Shown piece after piece: positions 7,033 to 15,800 of a DNA stretch of 19,126 nt (the stretch's first letter is position 1; every line of letters begins with the position of its first letter). A program made the translations under genes and the position numbers. Origin of the DNA: Bacteroidota bacterium (GTDB lineage Bacteria > Bacteroidota > Rhodothermia > Balneolales > Balneolaceae). The notes beneath the pieces were generated by a model, which made no database searches, was not told where the DNA came from, and saw only the letters and a list, made by a program, of their open reading frames with translations. The stretch spans positions 1-19,126 of the forward strand of contig JAGXIS010000184.1 of NCBI GenBank assembly GCA_024635465.1, written 5' to 3'.

Positions 7033-7890
7033 ATGATGAATAAATATCTCAAATTAGCCGCCCTGTTTATACCTATGCTTTTACTGTTTATATCAATTAC
7101 AGAGCCCGGATATGCTCAGTTGGAAAGAGAAAGAGCCATACCCGACCGTCATATCGATAAAATTTTCTGGACCACACAAAATATTGGCTTGAATACAACT
7201 GAGATGGTTGCCAAAAGGAATCTCAATTCATCGGTGATTCATACTTTCGGTTTGGTGAATGGTGGTGTTGACAGATTTTTCGGCCTGGATGATGGTGCTA
7301 ATACCAAAATTTCTATCAATTATGGTCTTACCGACCGACTGAACCTGGCAATCGGGCGAATGACATTTCAAAAGGTAGTAGATCTAAAAAGTAAATATAA
7401 GCTTATGCATCAAACCGAATCAGGCAGTAACCCTGTATCGGTTGCATTACAATTTACCGCCGCTGCCACAACCCTATCCGGCCAAAATTTTACTTTTTCT
7501 GAGCGCCTGAGTTTTCTCACTTCTTTAATGGTATCACGGAAAATGGGGCCTTTGTCTTTGCAGTTATCGCCAATGGCAGCCCATCTTAATAATCCTCATG
7601 GTTCTAACCCAAAGCGCCTATATGGTGTCGGATTTATTGCCCACTACATGCTTAACAATCGCTTTTCATTGAGTGCAGAATATCTGCCGCTGTTTGGTAA
7701 TCGTTTTGCAGGTACAACCAACACGTTTGGAACGGCCCTTAATATTGACACCGGAGGGCATGTCTTTCAGCTTTTTTTAACTACCTCACAATTTCATAAT
7801 GAACAGTTCATCATGGCAAATAATAGAGACCAATTTGAGAAAGGAGAGTTCCGGTTTGGCTTCAATATCAACAGAAATTTTGGATTATAG
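7033..7890 (+). CDS. DUF5777 family outer-membrane beta-barrel protein
   Basis: A 285-residue exported protein that I recognise as a DUF5777-type barrel. A signal peptide occupies about 1-28 (cleavage likely in GYA-QLE). The mature part begins with an ERERAIPDRHIDKIFWTTQ region, and a run of amphipathic strands follows, such as TKISINYGLTDRLNLAIGRM (94-113), RLYGVGFIAHYMLNNRFSLS (198-217) and FRFGFNINRNFGL at the C-terminus. The function of the family is not established. Two adjacent ATG codons (7033, 7036) could both start it. It is the last gene of the ECF operon, 24 bases after YceI; DUF5777, YceI and cytochrome genes together suggest one envelope module. A 7-bp stem-loop follows the stop. 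Confidence 0.85.
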   Translation: MMNKYLKLAALFIPMLLLFISITEPGYAQLERERAIPDRHIDKIFWTTQNIGLNTTEMVAKRNLNSSVIHTFGLVNGGVDRFFGLDDGANTKISINYGLTDRLNLAIGRMTFQKVVDLKSKYKLMHQTESGSNPVSVALQFTAAATTLSGQNFTFSERLSFLTSLMVSRKMGPLSLQLSPMAAHLNNPHGSNPKRLYGVGFIAHYMLNNRFSLSAEYLPLFGNRFAGTTNTFGTALNIDTGGHVFQLFLTTSQFHNEQFIMANNRDQFEKGEFRFGFNINRNFGL

Positions 7891-7895
7891 AGATA

Positions 7896-7914
7896 CCCAT
7901 TATTTATTAATGGG
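7896..7914 (+). terminator. possible 3' stem-loop of the ECF operon
   Basis: CCCATTA (7896-7902) pairs perfectly with TAATGGG (7908-7914) around a five-base TTTAT loop, 6 bases after the DUF5777 stop. No T-run follows, so it may stabilise the mRNA end or be a weak terminator rather than a classical intrinsic one. Confidence 0.4.
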
Positions 7915-8003
7915 AGATGCATAAAAAATACAACTCCTCATTCTGAGTTGATCGATTGTCGAGAGAAGGGAATAAAATTAATGAGGTAATTTGAAATAAA
8001 TAA

Positions 8004-8036
8004 TTGAAGTGGCAAACATTTTGTATGCCACTTCAA
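8004..8036 (-). terminator. intrinsic terminator of the LVIVD/DUF305 operon
   Basis: An 11-bp perfect stem joins TTGAAGTGGCA (8004-8014) to TGCCACTTCAA (8026-8036), with a loop that can add three more pairs after one mismatch. Read on the minus strand it begins 8 bases after the stop at 8045 and is followed by TTATTTATTTC, a T-rich tail. It could also act weakly on transcription arriving from the plus-strand operon. Confidence 0.7.
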
Positions 8037-8044
8037 CCTACTTA

Positions 8045-10099
8045 TTAAGCTCCATTTCCAAGATCGTCCAGAACTTTGGCCAATTTCATCATTTTCGAAT
8101 GATTAGATGAATAATCAGCCATCAGCCTAACCTCTGATGCGAGTTCAGTGAGTAGTTCCAACCCTGATCCATTTTGAGCAACTTCCAATCCATTTCTGAT
8201 CATTGCAATCTTTTCCAGATCCAGCTCTCTATTCCGTTCAAGCTGATCCAAATAAGCAGCGGCCAACGAAATTGTGGACGGCCAAACATACATCGGCTGA
8301 CCCTGAGCATTCAAATAGTCTAAATTCACTGTATTTGATGCATCAATTTCGTTTTGTGTGATATATTCACACGGTATCAACTCAAAAATATCCAAACCGC
8401 GAGATATTTCAGAGTTAACAAGCGCGCCATTATACCAGTAGACAGACCAACTGCCGCCCGTTTCACGGCGCTCATCATTGATGGGTCCGCGATCATGAAA
8501 AGCTATCTCAACCGGGTTTGCCGGATCTGTAAAGTCAAATATATTGATTCCACCCTGGTACCAACCCTGAACCATAATATCTCGTCCGGGTACAGGTACA
8601 ATCGATCCGTTATGTGCTACACAATTTTCAGTACTTGTTTGTGGAGCCGACATTTTGAAATAGCTCTCAAAATGCATTTCGCCATCTTTGATGGAATAGA
8701 TTGCATTGGCTCCCCAATCATACGGATCGGTATCACGACATTTAGCCTGTGTACCACCACCCCATTCATCCGTGAAAATCACTGTTGTTCCGTCATTGTT
8801 GAACGTTGCTGAGTGCCAGTATGCAAAATTAGAATCCGCAACAGCATCAATCCGAACCGGATTGATGGGATCTGTAATGTCCAACAGCAGTCCGTATCCT
8901 TCACATGCACCACCTGCTAATCCTATTTCCGGATAGAGTGTAATATCATGACATTGATTGGGCCCCAAATCCGCACCCCGGCCTCTTTGTGCAAGACGTT
9001 CGTCCATCCATGATGTATACAATTCACTTGCCTGATTTTTTAAAGCAAGACTGTCTGCAGCGGTTGCATCTCCGGAACCTCCTCGCTCCTCAACAATCTG
9101 CTCTAAAAATAACTGAGCAAACCTGTCATTCAGTATTCTGGGCTGGCCCATATAATCGACAACATATCGCCCTTCTTCCCTGGTTCGCTCTATAACAGCA
9201 AGCTCTTCCGGAGCTAAACCGTGTCTGGGCGGAGCTGTTAATTCTTCAAATATTCTAGGTGATGTAACAATTGCTGCCATTTCTGGATTATCAAGGGGTA
9301 CTTGGATCACTTCAATTCTAAACAGTGCACTGTTTGGATCCTCTTCAGGATATGCTGAAACACAGCCGGGCAACTCTTCTTCCGGTCTAACCGACGCGGA
9401 ACCGGATACATAAACAAACACATTTTCATCATCATTTGGATCTACCAATACGGAGTGGGTATGAGATCCCCTGCATGTTTGAACATTAGAAATATATTCC
9501 GGATTTCTGATGTCACTGATATCAAAAATACGAATACCTCTCAACCTCTCCTCACTCACTGCCGTAGAGACCCCTTCAGCACCGCAATCCAATCGCCCGC
9601 CGGTACCTTCGCCCGATACAAAAAGTAAATCTTGATATATAGACACATCACTTTGGGAAGCCGGGCATAAGTAATCTACAACAAGCTGCGGTTTCGCAAA
9701 GTCCGATATATCCCAGACGATAAATCCATTATAATTACCCTGGATCGCATAATTTCCCTTAAAGGCTAAATCCGTATTCCAAGACCCGACAAAATTTTCC
9801 GGTGGGAGCACATTCGTGACTAAATCCAGATTCCAAATTGCCTCTTCGGCATCAAAAAGACCGGATGTTAGCCCAACTCTAGGATCAGGAGAGGGTTGCT
9901 CCAATTCAGTTATTGGGATCATGGTGGTTGTGAGTTCTTCAGTTTGCGGCTCATCCTGAGTGATTTCGGAAGAGACACAACCAAATCCAACCATTAGGAG
10001 ACTCATCAAAAGCAAGTTTCTAATAATTCCAATATGGCTACCGGGGTTATACCCTATTCTTTTATTCAAAGTATTTCTATTCATTCTTATGTTATTCAC
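8045..10099 (-). CDS. LVIVD-repeat beta-propeller lipoprotein
   Basis: A 684-residue exported lipoprotein. The N-terminal hydrophobic stretch ends in GFGC (C41), a lipobox. At least four blade repeats carry the LVIVD-like signature hydrophobic-D-I/F-S/T-D-x-x-x-P: GFIVWDISDFAKP (125-137), IRIFDISDIRNP (189-200), GLLLDITDPINP (403-414) and INIFDFTDPANP (518-529). Histidines recur in loops that follow blades: SHTH (212-215), QCHDI (382-386), YWHSA (427-431) and VAHNG (494-498). Nine Cys besides C41 suggest disulfides. A charged insertion lies at about 285-375 and a helical tail at about 600-684. The first codon is GTG at 10099; an ATG six codons in (10084) is equally possible and neither has a good Shine-Dalgarno. 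It lies 30 bases downstream of the DUF305 gene. Function is unknown; a cell-surface scaffold or metal site is inferred. Confidence 0.85.
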   Translation of the reverse strand: MNNIRMNRNTLNKRIGYNPGSHIGIIRNLLLMSLLMVGFGCVSSEITQDEPQTEELTTTMIPITELEQPSPDPRVGLTSGLFDAEEAIWNLDLVTNVLPPENFVGSWNTDLAFKGNYAIQGNYNGFIVWDISDFAKPQLVVDYLCPASQSDVSIYQDLLFVSGEGTGGRLDCGAEGVSTAVSEERLRGIRIFDISDIRNPEYISNVQTCRGSHTHSVLVDPNDDENVFVYVSGSASVRPEEELPGCVSAYPEEDPNSALFRIEVIQVPLDNPEMAAIVTSPRIFEELTAPPRHGLAPEELAVIERTREEGRYVVDYMGQPRILNDRFAQLFLEQIVEERGGSGDATAADSLALKNQASELYTSWMDERLAQRGRGADLGPNQCHDITLYPEIGLAGGACEGYGLLLDITDPINPVRIDAVADSNFAYWHSATFNNDGTTVIFTDEWGGGTQAKCRDTDPYDWGANAIYSIKDGEMHFESYFKMSAPQTSTENCVAHNGSIVPVPGRDIMVQGWYQGGINIFDFTDPANPVEIAFHDRGPINDERRETGGSWSVYWYNGALVNSEISRGLDIFELIPCEYITQNEIDASNTVNLDYLNAQGQPMYVWPSTISLAAAYLDQLERNRELDLEKIAMIRNGLEVAQNGSGLELLTELASEVRLMADYSSNHSKMMKLAKVLDDLGNGA

Positions 10100-10129
10100 T
10101 GTTATTATTAATCATTATTATAAATCCAC

Positions 10130-10966
10130 TTACTCCACTTCCATCTCTTCTAACATCAATTTCATCCGATCTATCTCAGTAACCTGTTCTGCGTGAATGC
10201 CTGATGCCAAGTCAAAAATTTCATTATCATTTGCTGCCCCATCCGATTCAAATAGTTCATTTACCATAAAAACTGCTCCTTGATGATGTTCTATCATGAA
10301 GGTTAAAAATTTCCTGTCAAACTCTCTCCCCGTTGCCGCCGCCAATTCTTCCAGCTGCGGTTGTGTTAACATCCCAGGCATATCATGGTGATTCATGGTG
10401 TGACCCGACACATGATCTGTTGTTTCCATATCGCTCTCTGATTCTGCTCCTCCGTTTTGGCCACTTTGATGATCCATCGTATCATGATTCATCATACCGT
10501 GGTCCATTTCCGGGGTCTCTTCTTCTACGGTTACCATCAACATTAACCCTTCTATTTGCACTTTGGGTACCGACTGACTCCGATCCCTAAGCCATTTCTG
10601 CATGGTCGCAATTTCATCTTGCTGTGCATTATGAATCCGGGATGCCAGAGTTTGTACAGCATGACTTGCATCATTTTTTGGGGCGAGATTTGACATAATC
10701 AATGCTTGAGAGTGATGAGAAATCATGTCGGTCATAAAATCGATATCAGCCTGGACAAATGACATCCGTGAGTTCTCAACTCGCGACCAATAGAGTGTTT
10801 CCATTTCAGAATAATCTCTGCTGATGGAATCCGTTTCGGCCTCTCTTGCACCCGAGGAATCCGTCAAAGGCTCAACTCCACTGCAGGCCGTTAGTATAAA
10901 TAGGAGAATTAATATGACGTTTAAAGCAGTAGAACTTCGAATAGAGACTAATAATACTTCTTTCAC
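10130..10966 (-). CDS. DUF305 lipoprotein with two His-His helical units and a Met/His-rich linker
   Basis: A 278-residue lipoprotein with lipobox LTAC (C28). It contains two similar four-helix-type halves. The first has FMTDMISHHSQALIM (77-91) and RIHNAQQDEIATMQKW (110-125); the second has FLTFMIEHHQGAVFMV (220-235) and GIHAEQVTEIDRMKLM (256-271). Each half therefore shows a DMI/FMI-x-HH motif and an H-x-x-Q-x-x-EI helix, as in the DUF305 family (ferritin-like fold). Between them, residues 153-199 are crowded with Met, His and Asp, a composition typical of copper- or silver-handling segments. The start codon is GTG at 10966, chosen because the signal peptide follows directly. It is the first gene of a two-gene operon with the LVIVD lipoprotein. 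Metal binding is inferred, not shown. Confidence 0.88.
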   Translation of the reverse strand: MKEVLLVSIRSSTALNVILILLFILTACSGVEPLTDSSGAREAETDSISRDYSEMETLYWSRVENSRMSFVQADIDFMTDMISHHSQALIMSNLAPKNDASHAVQTLASRIHNAQQDEIATMQKWLRDRSQSVPKVQIEGLMLMVTVEEETPEMDHGMMNHDTMDHQSGQNGGAESESDMETTDHVSGHTMNHHDMPGMLTQPQLEELAAATGREFDRKFLTFMIEHHQGAVFMVNELFESDGAANDNEIFDLASGIHAEQVTEIDRMKLMLEEMEVE

Positions 10967-11098
10967 AAATGGAACCTAAATTTTGGATTACGTACTACAA
11001 TATACTCTAATCATTATACAATACGTTTCTAAGCCGAGTAAAATATAGTAAAGATTAATAATAGTTGATTTTATTTAAGTAGAATCGCCTTAATGTAT

Positions 11099-12121
11099 TT
11101 ATTTGTTACTATCGAGCGTAATGATCTGTTGCGACTTACTGACAACATCTTTAACAATTTGATCCAATTCATTTGCAGATTCTAAAACATACGAAAGATA
11201 CAGTTTCCTATCTTTTTTCGGGAGGGAATCACTTTCAATCTCTTTAATTAAAGCCATCATCCTTGAGAGTGGTGCACGAACCACATGCGACTGAAGCCAG
11301 GCAATTTCTTTCAGCTTCTCATTTTGCTTTTCGATAGTCTCCATGTGCTCAACTCTCTCTGTAACATCATTGGCAAGAGCAATTCCAGCCCTTCTTCCAT
11401 CTCTTATAATGACGTTGCTTCGAATATCTACATATATCACATCCCCATTTTTTTTGGTGTGTCTGGTCATCCCCTCATAATAGTAAGAATCCTTGCCTTT
11501 GTTTAGTTCAAGGGCATCATTCAGTGTTGGTATCTCTTCTTCAGGCCTAATCTCCTTAATGGTCATGGATAAAAACTCCTCTCTTGAATATCCATATTGC
11601 TGCAGAACTGCTTTATTGATATCCAAAAATTCCAATGTCTCCTGATCGAAAACAAACATCGGAAGCGGGCTCAATTGGAATAGATCACTATATTTTTTTT
11701 CAGAATCTTGTATTGATTTGATGAATTTAAATCTCTCGATGTTATAGACCACACTTTTATAAAGCGCAACAGAGTTGATACTATCTTTTAATAAATAATC
11801 CGCAACTCCCAGTGACAGAGATCGAACAGCAAAACTTACATCACTATAACCTGTTAAAACTATAATTGGAATGCCTTCAACAATAGATTTAATTTTGTTG
11901 ATGAGTCCTTCACCACTCATGTCGGGTAGGGTGAGATCTAATAGAATTATATCAAACTGATTCTCTTTTTCAGTAAGGATCTCCTTGGTTTCTTGAAAAC
12001 TTTTGGCATTAACTAATTGAGGGCTAAGGATATGGTCTTCCAGATAATCTTCTACCAGTAAATAATCCCCCGGATTATCCTCAACCACCAATATTTTATA
12101 CTTCTTCTTATCTTTTTCCAT
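11099..12121 (-). CDS. REC-PAS protein ending in a histidine-kinase DHp helix, without ATPase domain
   Basis: A 340-residue cytoplasmic signalling protein. An N-terminal receiver (about 8-125) has E14/D15, phospho-Asp D62 in IILLDLTLPD, T90 and K112. A PAS domain spans about 143-255. Residues 272-332 resemble a HisKA dimerisation helix pair with an H-box-like WLQSHVVRAPLSRMM, which puts a potential phospho-acceptor His at 279. The chain stops right after this helix pair; no N, G1 or G2 box follows in the protein or in the downstream DNA. It could accept phosphate from another kinase or be a non-catalytic dimerisation partner. Its ATG is 3 bases after the stop of the Rcp1-like regulator, so the two are coupled. 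Its PAS domain closely resembles the second PAS of the large kinase (GYSREEFL in both). Confidence 0.88.
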   Translation of the reverse strand: MEKDKKKYKILVVEDNPGDYLLVEDYLEDHILSPQLVNAKSFQETKEILTEKENQFDIILLDLTLPDMSGEGLINKIKSIVEGIPIIVLTGYSDVSFAVRSLSLGVADYLLKDSINSVALYKSVVYNIERFKFIKSIQDSEKKYSDLFQLSPLPMFVFDQETLEFLDINKAVLQQYGYSREEFLSMTIKEIRPEEEIPTLNDALELNKGKDSYYYEGMTRHTKKNGDVIYVDIRSNVIIRDGRRAGIALANDVTERVEHMETIEKQNEKLKEIAWLQSHVVRAPLSRMMALIKEIESDSLPKKDRKLYLSYVLESANELDQIVKDVVSKSQQIITLDSNK

Positions 12122-12124
12122 TTA

Positions 12125-12553
12125 TTATTCTTTAGGTAAAAGAACCAGATTAAACCAAAAATCTTCGATTGATGCAACTGCTTTTATAAAATCCTCCACT
12201 TCAACCGGTTTGGTTATATAACAGTTTGCGTGATGTTTATAAGCGAGTTTTATATCATTTTCTGAGGATGAAGTGGTCAACATGATCACCGGAATATGTT
12301 GGGTCTTCTCATTTGTTTTAACAATATCCAATACCTCGTGACCATTTTTGAGAGGCAGGTTAATATCCAGAAGGATAAGATCCGGACTATTTACCTCTTT
12401 GAATACTCCCCGTTTGAACATGAAATCCAATTCGTCCTTGCCATTTTTTACGACACTTAAGTTATTGGTAATTTTTCCCTCTTCCAGAGCTTCTGTGGTG
12501 AGCAGTATATCACCTTCATTATCTTCAACTAATAGTATATGAACCTGTCTCAT
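12125..12553 (-). CDS. Rcp1-like single-domain response regulator
   Basis: A 142-residue receiver with the longer loops typical of the Rcp1/phytochrome-partner group, which often pair with PAS or phytochrome-type kinases. Conserved residues: E10/D11, phospho-Asp D63 in LILLDINLPLKNGHEVL, T93 in IMLTTS and K115 in YITKPV. No output domain is present. The ATG at 12553 begins one residue group before the first beta strand, so the start is well supported. It lies between the large kinase (272-base gap upstream) and the REC-PAS-DHp gene (3-base gap downstream), all on the minus strand, and is the most likely direct phosphorylation target of the kinase. Confidence 0.94.
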   Translation of the reverse strand: MRQVHILLVEDNEGDILLTTEALEEGKITNNLSVVKNGKDELDFMFKRGVFKEVNSPDLILLDINLPLKNGHEVLDIVKTNEKTQHIPVIMLTTSSSENDIKLAYKHHANCYITKPVEVEDFIKAVASIEDFWFNLVLLPKE

Positions 12554-12617
12554 GATGGATACCTGTATTTTATAATCTTACTAAATAATACTACTCCTTA
12601 ACTTACCCACATTAATA

Positions 12618-12635
12618 CAAGATAGTTCCATCTTG
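12618..12635. other. small hairpin in the kinase-regulator intergenic region
   Basis: CAAGAT (12618-12623) and ATCTTG (12630-12635) can form a 6-bp stem with a six-base loop, 65 bases upstream of the Rcp1-like gene. The rest of the 272-base gap (12554-12825) is AT-rich and I see no gene or clear promoter in it. No T-run makes this a terminator on either strand. Confidence 0.3.
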
Positions 12636-12825
12636 AATACTTACTCTCCCAAGCAGTTGCAAGCTCCCCGGAACTGTTCGATGTATCATCTATTTAATGA
12701 TTGATTCACAAATATGGAAAAAAATTAAATAACTTCCCATATCCATGCAATAGCCTCCTATACTATCAAAAATGGATTTTTTACTACTAAAATTTTACAA
12801 TGTAATTGCAATAAATTCAAAAATT

Positions 12826-15800
12826 CTATTTTTTAATTGTGAACATAAAACTACTTCCCTCACCCGGTGTTGACTCAACCCATATTTTTCCGCCTAAATT
12901 TTCAACACTTTTTTTCACAATTGCCAAACCCATACCCGTACCATCATACTCCTCATTTTGATGCAGTTTTTGAAAGATGGTAAAAATTTTATCAAAATAC
13001 TCTTCATCAATTCCGATTCCGTTATCTTTTACTGTGAAAATCCACTCATTTTTCTTCTCTGATGCTGAAATAACTACTTTTGGAGGCGGCTCTTTATGAC
13101 TGAACTTTACAGCATTCCCAATTAAATTTTGAAAAATTTGAGCAATAACAACTCTTTGAGCTTTTATAATTGGCAAACTTTCTTTCACAATGATTGCGCC
13201 GGTCTCTTCAATCACCTTTCTTAGTAGTTGACAAGTCTCTTCAACAATCTCATTTATATCTACATCTTCCTTAAGATCAATACTTTTTCCAATGGTTGAA
13301 AAGTCGAGAAGATCCAGTATAATTTGCCGCATCCTTTTTGCACCATCTACAGCAAAGTGGATATATTGGTGTGCTTTCTCATCCAACTGATCTCCATATT
13401 TCCTCTCGAGTTGAGTGAGAAAACTACTGATCATTCTCAGTGGCTCCTGAAGATCGTGGGATGTCACAAATGCAAATTGCTCCAACTCACTATTTGATAT
13501 GGCAAGCTCTTTCGCATGTTGCTCTAAGTTTTCATTCAACTTCTGCAATGATTCTTCATAATTTTTTCTCTCGGTAATATCGGTAACTGCACCAACGATA
13601 CGTTTAGCAACCCCTGATTCATCTCTGATAATGATGCCCCTGTTTATCACATAGGCATAGGTTCCATCTGCTTTTAAATATTGATACTCTGAAAATAAAT
13701 TGGTCTCTTTCTTATTTTTCAATCCAGAAATGAACTCATCCATTACCCTATTTTTATCATCAGGATGAAGATGATCCGGCCAGGATTCTACTGAAGGAAC
13801 AGTTTTGATATCATGCCCAAATAGAACATTGAATCCTTCACCTAAAAACAGCTCATTATTCTCAATATTCCAATCATAGATGGCATCATTCGTTGCTTTT
13901 GCCACATTTTCGAATCGTTCATTGGACTGTCGTATTTTTTCATTAGCAAATTTTCTCAGAGTTATATCTCTGAAATAGACAGATAGTCCATTGTCAGAGG
14001 GATATACAGAAACCTCAAACCACTTGTCAGCTTTTGGATAATAGGACTCAAAGAAGATTGATTTTCCTGTATCAACTGCACGATGAAATTGTGTATACAA
14101 CTCAAGTCCAACAGCATCAGCATACTCTTCCCATAAATTTTTACCTACAACTTCTGAACTCTTTTTATTCATGAGTTCTTCTGCTTCTCGGTTCCAATAG
14201 GTAACCTTCCATTCCCAATCTACAGCAAAGAATGCATCGGAAATACTTTCCAAAATCGTATTTCGATCCATTAATGATTCTTGTGCAGCTAATTCAGCCT
14301 TTTTTCTCTTAGTTATATCCTGAAAACTGCCAAAAATTTTAATCAGCTTTTTGTTGGCAAATTCTGCCTCACCAATACATCGAATCCATTTTTCATTTCT
14401 TTTTTTAGTAATGACCAAAAGTTCCAGATCAAAACTTTTTCCACTGTTGATTAATTGATCTACTGCCTTTTGAATCTCTTCTTTACCTTCATCACTATAA
14501 AACTCAAAACCCTGACTGAGGGTTGGATTATAGGACTCATCTACTTCTAAAATTTTACGGGTCATTGGTGACCAGTATATCTCTTCTGTACCCTCTTGTC
14601 GAAGATCCATCTCCCAACTGCCAATATTTGCCATTTCACTGGCACGAGCCAACAGGCTCTCCATCTCTTTTTGATTGGTTATATCAATGATCAGTGAATC
14701 CCATATGATACTACCATCAGGTTGCTTGCGTGGTTTACCATGGCCATCATGCCATAACAAATTCCCATCTGGTAAACGGCTTCTATATTGACAGTGCCAC
14801 GGTTCCAACGTTTCAGCTGATTTTATGATGGTATTTTTAACAACTTCAAAATCACCCCCTTCACGGGTTTGATTCCATATCAACTCAATGTTTTCCATAC
14901 ATTCATCTGCTGTGTGTCCCCACAGCAGTTCGGCACCCTTTGTGAGGTAAGTAATCTTATCCGTCCCATCCGGATATAAAACATATTGAAAAATGGCGCC
15001 CGGGATATTGTCAGCAGTGTTTTGAAGCCTTAATTCTGTTATTTTTCGATCATGAATATCCTGAAAACTGCCTACGATTCGACTGGGCTTATTTTTCCTG
15101 TATTCAACTTTACCAATACTTTTAATCCATCTCTCGCGCCCCTTTGCTGTTATGATAGGAAGCTCAAAGTCCCATGATTCTCCGGTTTCAATCGCTCTAC
15201 CTACATAATTTTTAACGTTTTCGCGCACATCATCTCTATAGAAGTTGATCGCTGTCTCCAAATCCGGTTCATAATCAGGATCAACTTCATGCAATTTTCT
15301 TGTCATGGTCGACCAATAGACTGTATTTGAAATCAGATCTACTTCCCAACCGCCAATTTTTGCTAATTCGGTAGCATCATCCAAAAGTTTTTGAAGCTCA
15401 TTCTGTTCAGTAATATTTTTAGCAACGCCATAACTGAGACCATCTTCATTATAATTACTCAGATTCCAGTCTAGCCAAACTGTTTCACCGGATCGGGTTA
15501 GAACCCGATGAACAAAGTTTGATGCTGTTTCTTTTTGAGAATATTCTTTGATCTGATTTTCAAATTTTAATCGATCATCCGGAAGTACAAGTTCCGCATA
15601 GGGCATATTTAGAAGTTCATCTTCACTGTAACCCAAAAGTTTACATCCGGCCGGATTAATTCGTTTAAAACTACTCTCAAAATCAATCATACAGATGATA
15701 TCAGGAGCTGTATTAAAGATTTGATTATAATCTTCTTCCAGCTGTTTTCTTTTAAGTTCAGACCCGATAATGGTCTCCAAATCTGAATACAAATGTCTTA

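Noticed and set aside
8354..9195. Plus-strand open frames of 68-152 codons within the LVIVD gene
   Set aside because: The minus-strand frame has a lipobox and repeated blade motifs; the plus-strand frames have no recognisable domain.
12554..12825. A hidden small gene or regulatory RNA between kinase and Rcp1-like regulator
   Set aside because: No open frame with a start signal and no conserved-looking fold beyond one 6-bp hairpin was found.
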